Part shown: positions 9,374-21,495 of the stretch, one piece after another
How positions within the stretch are numbered: position 1 is the first letter of the stretch
Layout of the letters: the number at the start of each line of letters is the position of its first letter
Assembly: GCA_033398695.1 (NCBI GenBank)
Contig: CM065810.1
Location: 144,647,858-144,711,857 of the forward strand
Length of the DNA: 64,000 nucleotides
Direction of reading: 5' to 3'
Source: Orobanche coerulescens
Lineage: Eukaryota; Streptophyta; Magnoliopsida; Lamiales; Orobanchaceae
Made by a program: the position numbers and the translations under genes
Notes under the pieces: generated by a model
What the model was told of the DNA's origin: nothing
Database searches by the model: none
What the model saw: only the letters and a program-made list of their open reading frames with translations

Positions 9374-12118
9374 TGTAATATCCGCAATTTTCGATTTCCG
9401 GTAATTTCTTTTTTTTCGGCGGAAGTCTGTTTTGACGACTCGCTCATGTCCGTTTCATCATTCTGAGAATGATTAATTCTACACTTTTTGACATCCGAGT
9501 TCGTTTCGGTGTCGTTTCGTTGAGTTCTGTGCTTTTTAGCGACTTTTCCGCACTTGAGTTCGATTCTTGCGAATCTCGACCAGCTATTGTTTGAGTTTCC
9601 CTCAAGTCCGTTTAACTTTGTTAGACGTGTTGTGAACTTCGGTTTGGTTATTCGATCACGTATCGTGATTTTCGGGCATTTGGGCCATTTTCGTAATTTC
9701 CCAAAGTTTGGGGTAATTACCTTCCGTTGTCGAATTTCGAGCCTTCGGGTGGTCGGAATTGTGTGTCCTACTAGCTCTTAGATTCGTCTTTGTGAGTACT
9801 TCGTAACCGTATCTTCGGTTCGTATTCAGGCTCGGGTTTCGGTGTCGTTTTGTTGAATTCAGGATTACTAAACGACTTTTCTAAGTATGAGTTCGACTTT
9901 GTTAGATCACCATTAATTTTTGGTGACTCCAAAAATTATAAATCTTTGCAATATTATAGAACATCGAGTTAGCTTTCCAATGGTTCAAACGGTGAGTCAA
10001 TCGGAGTCCGGACGAGAGAGTTATGGTCGTTTCAGTTTTTGGCCGAGCACTTCCAGGAGCCTTTCGGCCGATAGGGGGGGCCGATAGACTCTACTGCCTA
10101 CATCCTGTATGGCTATCGGATGGGCCTATCGGCCGATAGGCCGGCCGATAGGTTCTGCTGTGTTACACTATAAATGTGTTGTTTCAGCGTAAATCGTTCA
10201 TTTCTTCCCCCTTCTTCAACCGTGCGCGAGAGAGAGAGACTTGAGAGGGAGAGTTCCTCCATCTATCACTTACTTGTGTAAATTTCTTCATTCCTTTTCG
10301 ATCGGGTGGCTCGGATTGCGGATCTTAACACTTGAATCACTCAAGGTAATCTTCTAAAAACCCATTTTTGGGAGATTTTGGGATTTTGGGTATTTTGTTC
10401 GATTTCGTCCGTTTAATCCGATTTAACTTAGGATTTTGATGGATTGATGATTATTTAGATGTATTACATCATTTCCCTTGTTATTCCATGGTTGGATCGT
10501 ATCGATTCGTTGTTTGAGTTGAGTTCTTGACCGACGCCTTGAAGGTGTCCGGTAAAATGTCTTAGAGGGGTTTTCGGGCGTTCTACGATTATTCTTCCTC
10601 GTATGGTCGATGATTTATTGATTGTATGATGTTAGGGTCGTGTTTCTTGCGAAGAAACCGTGTTGAACCCTTTCGTTCGTCGTCGTCTTCCGTTTCGATA
10701 GCATTGGGCGTTTCGAAGCTTTCTGGTTGAGCCGTGTTCGTCGGAATACTTGCGTGCCGATTTCGAGGCAAGTACCTTGTCCATACTATTCTTGTTTTGT
10801 GGATATGATAATTAGTAACCGTCTCTATGTGTTTATTTGATCGTGTGTTTCGAACTTTCAAAAGATTCGGTTTAGCCTTGTTAAAGGCTTGCTCTCAAAA
10901 CGCGTGTGTTTTGTAAATGGTGTGGTTTGAGAATGACTATGTGAACTCTATGGATATGTTTGGTGTTGATGTTGCACTTGGTATTGCGTGTGGGCGCATA
11001 TTATTTCATTTCGGTGCGTTGTGGTTTGACGTGGTGTTTTGCTAAGTGTTTGATGCCTCTTGCGAATTGTTTGAATATCCTTGATGTAATATGTTATTTG
11101 TGTGAATGTGTGGATATGGTTGAAGGTCTACGGTGACACATGGCACGTGATCATGTGGTCAGGATGCAACAAGTGATTGGTCCAACCGTGAGAGCCTGAG
11201 ATAATCTACGGTGGCACATGGCATGCGATCATGTGGCCAGGATGCAACAAGCGATTGATCCAACCGTGAGATGTATGTGATTTGTTTCGCTAGCCAGCTC
11301 GGGAGGGTCCTTCGAGGCCTCGAGTGGGATGTCGGTGGTATCGTCCCGGTCTGGCGATGCGCGTGCGTGATTATGTTTCGTTGATTTTACGTCCGTTGAG
11401 GACACGTGATGTTGGGCTTTGACCACGTAAATTGTTGGTGATTTCCTATTTGCGAAAACAAGCGTTTGGTGTGACCTATCGATCTTTTGGAAAGAGAAGG
11501 ATTTTATAATCCTAAATTGTTTTCTATTAAAACTCTCGATGGCATTTTAAACTGTTTTGTAAATTGTTTCCCTTATTTGCGATCTTTCGGTTTTGGAAAT
11601 GTTTACCCAAACTCTTGCCTCGGGAAGTACTTTTCTTTACGTTTGGATCTTTGAGGATTTCTGATTATTATTGTTCTTGGAACTTGTATTGTATGGCTCT
11701 TATTTTTGCACTTGTACTTGCACAAGCAAAACAGTGGAGTTTGCTAACCCCGAGTATTCGGGGGGTGGATGTCTATTTTTGCATTCAGGTTTTGGAGCAT
11801 AGCACAGGGTCGGCACGAAGGATGATGAAAGATGAACGATACTAATCACACGAGGTTCCGTTGATGTCGTATTGGTCCAGTTGTATTTTCTTTTTCCGCT
11901 GCGGTATCTTTTCCCCGTTGTACGGGAGTTTATTTTATTTTGACCCCTGCGTGGGTATGTGTTTGGGAATGAGTTGTATGTTATTATTGAAAGACCAAGT
12001 CGGTCATTTTAGCCTTAAAGGCGATGTTTAGATGTTTGATTTTAGTTATCAGCCTGGTAGATCCTCGAGGAGAGGGTCTACGGCGTGTAATATCCCTGAG
12101 TGGATTGGGGGTGTTACA
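9374..12118 (+). repeat. LARD 5' LTR
   Basis: 2745 bp. Layout: TGTAATATCCGC start, U3, CTATCGGCCGATAG palindrome cluster, TATA box (10169-10175), GA-rich leader, GT splice-donor-like TCAAGGTAAT (10341-10350), GAGGCAAGT (10768-10776), two tandem copies of an about 75-80 bp repeat with CACATGGCA (about 11128-11272), and the U5 end module (12052-12118) ending GGTGTTACA. No coding capacity; the short ORFs inside are not conserved in the paired LTR. Confidence 0.92.
10062..10175 (+). promoter_or_regulatory. LARD U3 palindrome cluster and TATA box (LTR 1)
   Basis: Repeated half-sites CGGCCGATAG and CTATCGG, with the 14 bp perfect palindrome CTATCGGCCGATAG at 10126-10139, end about 30 bp before TATAAAT (10169-10175). 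The same block is at 15453-15555 in the other LTR. Same architecture as the palindrome arrays of ChrA-D but a different word. Confidence 0.7.
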
Positions 12119-14766
12119 TAAATGGTATCGGAGCTTAGGTTGTGGAAACCTAGGTCAGCCGGGTCGATGGTGTCTATCGAGTTTTTGTCTCGTCGGATTT
12201 TATCTCGAGTCGTGTCGCGACGTCGTCTGAGTTTGTTGGTCGTGATTAGTATCGTGGGGCGATCATCATCTTCGTGCGACCTGTGGCTGTAAGTCTCCCT
12301 TCTTTGTGTTGTGCCTCGTGTGACACGAGCTATTTTTATGATTTATTTGCTAAGTGACGGAATCCTCTTATGGATTTTGATTTCTTGATACGTGACTATT
12401 TGACTCTCATATTTCTTTCATGTGAGGAGTAGTTGCTGGATTGTGCATGTTGGACTCTATTTCTTTTTTTTTCCGCTGCGTGAGTTCCTTTGTAATAGCT
12501 TGCGGTATCTTACCGACTGAATTTTATTTCGAAAATCGATTCCTTTAACCGAGTTGTTGACCTTGACCGTTTTGACGGTAGTTGGGTGTTTTCAAATGAT
12601 TTTGTGAGTTTTGATAAGTACTACCGTCATCGACCTCTTTGAGCATTCTAACCCATTGAATTATTTTTTGAAAACCTTGAGTATCTTAGAAAATTGAAAT
12701 TCGAGACGTACTTTTAAAGCGAATTATTTTCTTGCGGTGTTTTCAAGGTGTTTTCTAATGCCGCAATACATTTCAAAAATTTTCCGGTTGAGGACCAAAA
12801 ATATTTTTTTTTTTTGAGATATTTTCAAATGCAGTTGCTTAGACCCAAGGGTCGAATAATTTTTGAAAGTTTTTCACTAAAGGAAAGGTGTCCTCATTTT
12901 TGTTCAAACGCAAGATGATTTTCAAAGTCTCGATAATGGTGTTTGTACTACTTTTTGTAAAATGATACTCAAGATCAACTGGTGTTTCCAAACTGTCTTC
13001 AAAGGTGGTTTTCGTTTTTAAAACCTATCATTCCGGTTTGCGGACTGGAAATGCGTGTATGGTTTTCGAACTTTCGTTACGGTGTTAACTTGGTGTGATC
13101 GAATTGGTGGCATGAACGTCGGCGTTGCCACGCATTTGTTGTACTAGCCCTCTGTGAGAGGTGTGGCTGGTGTTCTTGTTATCACCTCGTGGTGATTTGC
13201 GTGTTGTCGCACGAGTGTGGGTTGTTAAAGCTTGAGTTGTACATTTGTGTACATGTATGATTGTTTCATGATAGTTGTAATTATGTGCTGGTTATCGTTC
13301 GGGCCGTTGAGGTCGCCGAACGATACCGTCGTTGCTGAAGTGTTTGTGTGTATTATTTTACGATGATAATCGTTGTATATGATATGTATTATGATTCCTT
13401 GTTGTGCTGAGTTGGCATCTCCGCTATGTTGTTTTGCGACGTTATGCCCCATTGTATCTAGCATTGTATTTTCGGTATGCCGAGCCGAGGCGTTTCAATC
13501 GAGATGTGCCGGGGCATGCACGTGTAGATTGTCCTTCTCGTCGGTAACACATTTCAAGGGTGGGCTCGAGGGACACCGAATTCAGTTTTGTGAATTGACT
13601 ACCGAGACTTTCGGAGTTCGCGCTTCAGCACCGTCATCGGAATCGGCTTTGAGAGGCCTTTGAAGGATTTTTTCTGTCAGTTGCTTGTTGTGTCGTCACC
13701 TTGATTTCGCTGTTGTGAGTTGCGGGGGGCGACCTTCTTTTATAAGAGGTCGAATGTAGTACCCGTGTTGTTTTTAGACTTCTGTATTTTCTCTTTCTCC
13801 AGTCTGTCGATTCGCTCGTGATCGTTGGTACTTTATGAACTTGTTCTATATTTCGGTTTCATTGTCCGAACGAGCTGTGATCTTGTTGTGGGTCGATCTG
13901 GTTATCGATGTTACTTTTTCGGGTTCAGTTCGATTCTTGTGAACCTTGTTTGGGAGTGACATCATCTGGTTCTACTAGTTCTTTTATTCGAAGTGGATCG
14001 GCTTTGGAACTCTTGTGTTTTCGACTCTGTCGACTCATTTATGTTCGTTGACATTTTCTGAGCTTGTCCTGCCCCTTGCTTTTGTTGATCGAACGAGGGT
14101 GGTATTATTTCGGAATTACTCGTTGTCGTTGTGACTTTTCAATCGCTATTCCCTTTCCTGCGGATCTTCGGCAATGCATGTCTTGTAGTTCTCACCAGAT
14201 CATCCTGGGAGTTGTTGTTTGAACTTTATTGTTCTTTGTGATTCGAACATGATTCTTCGATCTTTGTTGTCTCGATCGTTGTGGTTTGATCGTTTGATTG
14301 TTCGGTTTATATTGACCTCGTTCCGTGATTGGCGAACATTCAGGCTCCTTCGTAATTCCCTTCAGTTCGGGAAATTAGTTTCGTTTTCGATCTTCCAGCC
14401 CTTAGGCGGTGGGATTTCGTGTTTGTTCAGCGGTTGACTCGCGTTTTGATTGGTGTACCGTTGGGTTGGTCAATCATATTGATTTTCGTTCGTTGTGATT
14501 TGTGATTGTCGGATAATTGACTTGGCTATATTATCCGTTTGATGACGTTTGTCACTTGTTGTTTTTATTATATCCCTAACGGCGACGTTGTGTTGGTCGC
14601 CGTGGAGCGTGTTTTCACGCCGTATACTCCTTTGCGTTGTTTGTAACATTTCGCCGTTGGGCGTTAGTTACGCATTCTTGTGTATCTCGTTGAGTTTTCT
14701 GGCGGAATATTTCTTCTCCCTACTTGTTTTAAGTTTGGGACGAAACTTCTTTTAAGGAGGGTAGAA
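12119..14766 (+). other. LARD internal region, non-coding, with PBS and PPT
   Basis: PBS TGGTATCGGAGC at 12123-12134, five bases after the LTR, matching the 3' end of initiator-Met tRNA apart from one base. PPT AAGGAGGGTAGAA ends at 14766 directly before TGTAATATCC. Between them lies T-rich sequence without a gag, protease, RT or integrase motif in any frame that I could read; the longest ORFs are under 100 codons and look random. Confidence 0.85.
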
Positions 14767-17501
14767 TGTAATATCCGCAATTTTCGATTTCCAGTAATTT
14801 CTTTTTTGGCGGAAGTCTGTTTTGACGACTCGCTCATGTCCGTTTCGTCATTACGAGAATGATTAATTCTACACTTTTTGACATCCGAGTTCGTTTCGGT
14901 GTCGTTTCGTTGAGTTACGTGCTTTTTAGCGACTTTTCCGCACTTGAGTTCGATTCTTGCGAATCTCGACAGCTATTTGTTTGAGTTTCCCGCAAGTCCG
15001 TTTAACTTTGTTAGACGTGTTGTGAACCGGTTTGGTTATTCGATCACGTATCGTGATTTTCGGGCATTTGGGCCATTTTCGTAATTTCCCAAAGTTTGGG
15101 GTAATTACCTTCCGTTGTCGAATTTCGAGCCTTCGGGTGGTCGGAATTGTGTGTCCTACTAGCTCTTAGATTCGTCTTTGTGAGTACTTCGTAACCGTAT
15201 CTTCGGTTCGTATTCGTGCTCGGGTTTCGGTGTCGTTTTGTTGAATTCAGGATTACTAAACGACTTTTCTAAGTATGAGTTCGACTTTGTTAGATCACCA
15301 TTAATTTTTGGTGACTCCAAAAATTATAAATCTTTGCAATATTATAGAACATCGAGTTAGCTTTCCAATGGTTCAAACGGTGAGTCAATCGGAGTCCGGA
15401 CGAGAGAGTTATGGTCGTTTCAGTTTTTGGCCGAGCACTTCCAGGAGCCTTTCGGCCGATAGGGGGCCGATAGACTCTCGCCTACATCTGTATGGCTATC
15501 GGATGGGCTATCGGCCGATAGGCCGGCGATAGGTTCTGTGTGTTACACTATAAATGTGTTGTTTCAGCGTAAATCGTTCATTTCCTCCCCCTTCTTCAAC
15601 CGTGCGCGAGAGAGAGAGACTTGAGAGGGAGAGTTCCTCCATCTATCACTTACTTGTGTAAATTTCTTCATTCCTTTTCGATCGGGTGGCTCGGATTGCG
15701 GATCTTAACACTTGAATCACTCAAGGTAATCTTCTAAAAACCCATTTTTGGGAGATTTTGGGATTTTGGGTATTTTGTTCGATTTCGTCCGTTTAATCCG
15801 ATTTAACTTAGGATTTTGATGGATTGATGATTATTTAGATGTATTACATCATTTCCCTTGTTATTCCATGGTTGGATCGTATCGATTCGTTGTTTGAGTT
15901 GAGTTCTTGACCGACGCCTTGAAGGTGTCCGGTAAAATGTCTTAGAGGGGTTTTCGGGCGTTCTACGATTATTCTTCCTCGTATGGTCGATGATTTATTG
16001 ATTGTATGATGTTAGGGTCGTGTTTCTTGCGAAGAAACCGTGTTGAACCCTTTCGCTCGTAAATCGTCTTCCGTTTCGATAGCATTGGGCGTTTCGAAGC
16101 TTTCTGGTTGAGCCGTGTTCGTCGGAATACTTGCGTGCCGATTTCGAGGCAAGTACCTTGTCCATACTATTCTTGTTTTGTGGATATGATAATTAGTAAC
16201 CGTCTCTATGTGTTTATTTGATCGTGTGTTTCGAACTTTCAAAAGATTCGGTTTAGCCTTGTTAAAGGCTTGCTCTCAAAACGCGTGTGTTTTGTAAATG
16301 GTGTGGTTTGAGAATGACTATGTGAACTCTATGGATATGTTTGGTGTTGATGTTGCACTTGGTATTGCGTGTGGGCGCATATTATTTCATTTCGGTGCGT
16401 TGTGGTTTGACGTGGTGTTTTGCTAAGTGTTTGATGCCTCTTGCGAATTGTTTGAATATCCTTGATGTAATATGTTATTTGTGTGAATGTGTGGATATGG
16501 TTGAAGGTCTACGGTGACACATGGCACGTGATCATGTGGTCAGGATGCAACAAGTGATTGGTCCAACCGTGAGCTCGAGATAATCTACGGTGGCACATGG
16601 CATGCGATCATGTGGCGAGGATGCAACAAGCGATTGATCCAACCGTGAGATGTATGTGATTTGTTTCGCTAGCCAGCTCGGGAGGGTCCTTCGAGGCCTC
16701 GAGTGGGATGTCGGTGGTATCGTCCCGGTCCTAGGCGATGCGCGTGCGTGATTATGTTTCGTTGATTTTACGTCCGTTGAGGACACGTGATGTTGGGCTT
16801 TGACCTTGTATTTTGTTGGTGATTTCCTATTTGCGAAAACAAGCGTTTGGGTGTGACCTATCGATCTTTTGGAAAGAGAAGGATTTTATAATCCTAAATT
16901 GTTTTCTATTAATACTCTCGATGTCATTTTAAACTGTTTTGTTAATTGTTTTCCTTATTTGCGATCTTTCGGTTTTGGAAATGTTTACCCAAACTCTTGC
17001 CTCGGGAAGTACTTTTCTTTACGTTTGGATCTTTGAGGATTTCGATTATTATTGTTCTTGGAACTTGTATTGTATGGCTCGTATTTTTGCACTTGTACTT
17101 GCACTAGCAAAACGGTGGAGTTTGCTAACCCGAGTATTCGGGGTGGATGTCTATTTTGCATTCGGGTTTTGGAGCATAGCACAGTCGGCACGAAGGATGA
17201 TGAAAGATGAACGATACTAATCACACGAGGTTCCGTTGATGTCGTATTGGTCCATTGTATTTTCTTTTTCCATTTGCGGTATCTTTTCCCGTTATGCGGG
17301 AGTTTATTTTATTTTGACCCCTGCGTGGGTATGTGTTTGGGAATGAGTTGTATGTTATTATTGAAAGACCAAGTCGGTCTACTGAGTCATTTTAGCCTTA
17401 AAGGCGATGTTTAGATGTTTGATTTTAGTTATCAGCCTGGTAGATCCTCGAGGAGAGGGTCTACGGCGTGTAATATCCCTGAGTGGATTGGGGGTGTTAC
17501 A
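14767..17501 (+). repeat. LARD 3' LTR
   Basis: 2735 bp, collinear with 9374-12118. Palindrome cluster 15453-15531, TATAAAT 15549-15555, U5 module 17435-17501. The differences between the two LTRs are few and are concentrated at CAG/CTG sites and short indels (see findings). Confidence 0.92.
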
Positions 17502-18405
17502 ATTCCAACGTGTCCACCTTAGTCTTCTTGACATAGGCGGGACATCCCCAAATCCTAATGTGATTAATACTTGGTTTCCTGCCCTCCCACATCTCATGTA
17601 GAGTTTTAGGAACGGATTTGGAAGGACATCTGTTCAAGATATAAGCAGCAGTTAGGAGTGCATACCCCGAGAGGTAAATTAGTAAGTCAGTATAGCCCAG
17701 CATAGAACGGACGATGTTCAACAAGGTTCGATTCCTTCTTTCTGACACATCATTTAACTGAGGAGTACTTGGAGGTGTTAGTTGTGATACTATTCCATGT
17801 TCCTTTAGGAACTTGTCAAACTCCACAATCATATACTCGCCACCTCGGTCTGATCAAAGTGCTTTGATATGATTACGAGTTTGTTTTTCGACTAGGGTCT
17901 TAAATTCCTGGAATTTCTCAAAGGCCTCGGATTTATGTTTCATTAAGTATATGTAACCATACTTAGTATGATCATCTGTAAACGTAATGAAGTACTGATA
18001 TCTATCACGTGGTGCTTCCAAAGGACCACATACATCGGTATGGATTAATCCTAGTTTGTCAGCAGCTCTTTCAAAAGTCCCTGTGAAGGGGGACTTATTC
18101 ATTTTGCCTTTAAGGAAAGATTCACAAGTAGGAAAGGGATCCGATCCCAATGGACCTATAAGTCCATCTTTTTCCATTTTGTAAACCTTGGTCTGACCAA
18201 CATGACCAAGTTGAAGATGCCATTTCAAAACTTGATTAGTTTCATCCCTACCACGCTTCCTAGTCATAGTATTCACAACGACTTTGTTACTAAGGTTTAG
18301 ATGATACAGTCCATTTAACAATGTAGCAGTGCCCACTAGTTTATTTCTAAAATAAATTTTGCAGGAACCATCATCAATGAAAAATGAAAAGCCTTTCCGA
18401 TCCAT
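17502..18405 (-). pseudogene. Cop2 GAG-pre-integrase and integrase core
   Basis: Read right to left: LVGTATLLNGLYHLNL (pre-integrase), zinc domain HLQLGHVGQTKVYKME ... CESFLKGK (the first zinc-binding C is kept, the second is S where Cop1 has C), then the core with D (IHTDVCGP), D (DRGGEY, just after a stop near 17855) and E (DVSERRNRT). After VKKTKVDTLEL the sequence runs into the LARD and resumes at 9373. The H-H-C-C change and the stop show decay. The right end overlaps the protease frame, showing one frameshift between them. Confidence 0.9.
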
Positions 18406-19535
18406 GAACGGAATGGATACAATGATTTTATGCCCCTTGACAAAACAAGTACATATTCTAAAGTCAAAACAAAGTCGAATTCTAAACCCAAAAGAAGTGA
18501 TCTTATGTCGGTTGCCTCGACACTATGCCCACTTCCAACAGTGATCATCACTTCCCCAGCTACAAGCTTCCTACTTTGTTCCAGATCCTGATTCATGGTA
18601 TAAATGTGAGAACTAGCACCAGAATCTAGTATCCAAGAAGTTGAAAATACAGTAGCAGAACAATTTGTTTCCAAAACTAAAAGTTCTGTACCTGAAGCGC
18701 CATGAAGAATTGGATAGTCTCTAGCCCAGTGGCCCAGCTCACCGCATTTGAGACAAGCATCCTTCTTCTTGCCTTTTGGAACCATCGGGGCCTTGCCCTT
18801 ACCCTTAAAGTCCTTGACTTGTGGTCCCGTATGCTTCTTGGTCTTTTTCTTCTTGTTCTTAGACCTCCGAGGTCCAGAAGAAATCACAAGTGCAGACTCC
18901 TTAATCCGCGGAGTCTTCATCTGAGACTGAGCGGTCACCAGTTTATTCATCAACCCTGCCAAGTTGCACGCAATCTCATTGCAGTTGAAATTGATAACAA
19001 ACTGTGAGAAGGAATCAGGGAGAGACTGTAGGATAAGGTCGGTCTGAAGAGAAGTATCCATCTTAAAATCAAGAGCCTATAATCTCTCGATTATAGATAT
19101 CATTTTGAGGATATGGTCCCCAACCTTCCTACCTTCCTTCATCCTAGCACCGAACAGTTGCTTAGATATCTCATATCTAGCGGTTCGATTGTGCTCACCA
19201 TAAATCTCGGTTAAGTGAGATAAAATCTGCCTAGCAGAAGTCATTTTCTCATGATCTCTCTAAAGCTCATTAGACATAGAAGCCATCATATAAGCACATA
19301 CTTTTATGTCATCCTTAACCCACTTTTCGTGGTTTTCAATCTCTTCCTGATTGGCTCTTATCCGCACCGGATGTGCCGGAATGTCCGTCTCCAAGACGTA
19401 TCCCAATGCCTCTATACTGAGGACTATCATCAGATTGCGGAGCCAATCCACAAAGTTAGGTCCGATTAGGGTGTTCTTTTCGAGTAGAATTGCGAGTTGG
19501 TTCATTGTCATATTGAGAGTTATGTTCGTCTGCAT
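18336..19535 (-). pseudogene. Cop2 gag and protease
   Basis: Gag starts at MQTNITLNMTMNQLAILLEK (19535) and runs through NFVDWLRNLMIVLSIEALGYVL and a middle part (19260-19062) broken by two stops. It then continues as FKMDTSLQTDLILQSLPDSF to a basic linker and the zinc knuckle CLKCGELGHWARDYP; the usual final C is Y, so the CCHC is degraded. The protease follows with SWILDSGASSHIYT, intact D-S-G. After LYPF the frame shifts to the pre-integrase. Products would be Gag capsid/nucleocapsid and the aspartic protease that cleaves the polyprotein. Confidence 0.9.
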
Positions 19536-20180
19536 TAAGTACGACAGATTTATTAGTTACTCGTTCAGTTATGATCTGAGTATAGAATTAAGCTCTTTTC
19601 TATTCTTATTACACAACTCCCACTATTTTCATCGGAATAACACACTCCTATGTGAAATCCGGAAGCATCGTTCGCTCTACTTCATAGTGGTGACCGAGTT
19701 CTTTATAAATCTTAATAGAGGGCAACCGACCAGGTTTCTAGTCTATTAATTTTCATAAAGTGGTGTCCAACATCAATCCATCTAATGGATGATTCGATTT
19801 TTCACCCCTTGTTCACTCCCCTCAACCTATACGGTTTCTATGGTTCATGAACAAGTTACGTTTATACCATCGACGCAAATCAGTTTCACAATTGAACCTT
19901 ATCCGGCAACCGAACAGGTTTCTAGGGATAAAATTTGCTCCAACCGAAGGCATCCAATGTGCTCCCGGAAATTTATCCATCCTCCCCGAATGACTACCCC
20001 GATAACTCAGAAGCATAGCACATCCGGTTTGGTTTTCAATTTTCCGAAAGCTCGATGAAGGGAAGGAAAACCTTGAAACCTTATAAACTTAATAATTTGT
20101 CATTGGAGAATTTTCGCGATTAATGTTACACTTTGCACATTAATTCATTTAAGCACGTTTGAGAATTCATACCATATGAA

Positions 20181-20753
20181 TAGACCCGGAAATTTACCAC
20201 ACGACACGAAAACACGACACGAAACGACACGAAAATTTAGTGTTTGGGTTTGCATTTTGAGTACACGATACGAAAATACACGAACACGAAAGTACACGAC
20301 CGAAATTTAGTGTCGGTTTTGTGTTTACCCTTTGGGTACACGACACGACACGAGGTACACGAAATAAATAAATAAATAAATATAATATTTTATATTTAAT
20401 TTAATAAAAATATATATTTTATGAATTCTATTTATAATAAACTTTAAAATTTGAAAATATAATGTGAATTTTCATAAATTTCATGTAATCATTCGTGTTT
20501 TCGTTGCCATTCGTTTCATTTAATCTACTAAAACCTAAAAAAATAATATTATATTATTAAAATAATTATTTTTTATAATATTTTAATATTTATTATATAT
20601 TATGTGCCTGACACGAAAACACGACACGAAACGACATGAATTTGCGCGGTACACGACACGACATGACACGAATTCATTTAGTGTCGTGTATGGGTTTGGA
20701 CTTTTGGTACACGAAACACGAAAGTACACGACACGAACGAATTGCCAGGTCTA
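20181..20753. mobile_element. hAT-type MITE with perfect 8 bp TSD
   Basis: 573 bp bounded by TAGACCCGGAAATT and, inverted at the right end, TAGACCTGGCAATT; the terminal inverted repeat is about 14 bp with two mismatches. It is flanked by the direct repeat CATATGAA (20173-20180 and 20754-20761). An 8 bp TSD and a TA-starting short TIR are hallmarks of hAT elements. Both subterminal regions are packed with ACACGACACGAAA words in the same strand orientation at both ends; the AT-rich centre (20355-20610) has no ORF. Non-autonomous; transposase must come from elsewhere. Confidence 0.92.
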
Positions 20754-21080
20754 CATATGAATAAACATTCACAATCTAGTTGCTACCAACATGTAGTTCA
20801 TGGACCGTTCCTAGAATCAAAAACTCTTTAATCTAATTACAAGTCTTCGGTCTTGAATCTTCGTCTTCTCGAATGGATCTTCCTATGGTCTTCGTCATTA
20901 CATATAAATTTTACATTGAAAAATTGCATCCTATATACAAATAATTCTAGTAAAATAAATAGGCTCAAAACGGCCTTTACAACCCAATCGAATAAAACCC
21001 AACGATTCAAAACTAACTCCATGAACCACATCCCCATTCAAAAACATTCATCCAATAAATACTAAATAAATGGATATATC

Positions 21081-21119
21081 ATATATATATATATATACAT
21101 CATATATATATATATATAT
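21081..21119. repeat. (AT)n microsatellite
   Basis: Two AT runs separated by CATC within the Cop2 leader. Confidence 0.9.
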
Positions 21120-21383
21120 CGATCCAATCAATAAAAAGAATTGATCCAATCAATTCACACAACCGGTAATATGAAAACGTTCAAAGTAATTCGATCAATC
21201 ACAAGTATTCTAATAAATCATTTTTCCCCTATAAAATGAAATACCATATATCATTTTAATCATATTAAATCCAATTTAAAATGCGGGAAATTAATTTTCA
21301 GGAATACACGAAGAAAACGAGTCCCAAACAGGTCCGAAAGGGGCTGGACCGCGCCCGAAACATATCAGGCAGGCCTGTGTAGC

Positions 21384-21495
21384 AGCCCTGGGCCGCGGAC
21401 CCTATAGCCCTAGGCCGAGGACCCCAATCCAGTCCGCATGATAAGGGCTGCAACAGTCCTAGGCCGCGGCCCCCTGAGCCCTTGGCTGCGGCCCC
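21384..21495. repeat. GC-rich fourfold repeat in Cop2 leader
   Basis: Four degenerate copies of about 18 bp (core CCTAGGCCGCGG, followed by CCCC) at roughly 21384, 21408, 21456 and 21478, in a region that is otherwise AT-rich. The core contains the palindrome GGCCGCGGCC. Function unknown; it resembles the U3 palindrome blocks but no LTR terminus or TATA box can be tied to it. Confidence 0.6.

Larger units (their letters stand above)
9374..17501 (+). mobile_element. Non-coding LTR retrotransposon (LARD-like) in Cop2 integrase
   Basis: 8128 bp with long LTRs (9374-12118 and 14767-17501), termini TGTAATATCC...GTGTTACA, and a perfect 5 bp TSD ATTCC (9369-9373 and 17502-17506). The 2.65 kb internal region has a primer-binding site and polypurine tract but no gag or pol that I can recognise. 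By structure it is a large retrotransposon derivative that must use proteins of another element. The ends, PPT context (GGGACGAAACTTC before the PPT) and U5 end match chromovirus ChrA, so ChrA-like elements are the likely helper (inference). LTRs are nearly identical, hence a young insertion. Confidence 0.93.

Noticed and set aside
10589..10861. Minus-strand ORF of 90 codons, with a similar one at 16012-16242
   Set aside because: Lies in the two LARD LTRs; the copies differ in frame and length, and no recognisable domain is present.
13225..14862. Several 60-96 codon ORFs in the LARD internal region
   Set aside because: Random composition, no retroviral motif, no start context or overlap pattern suggesting a gene.
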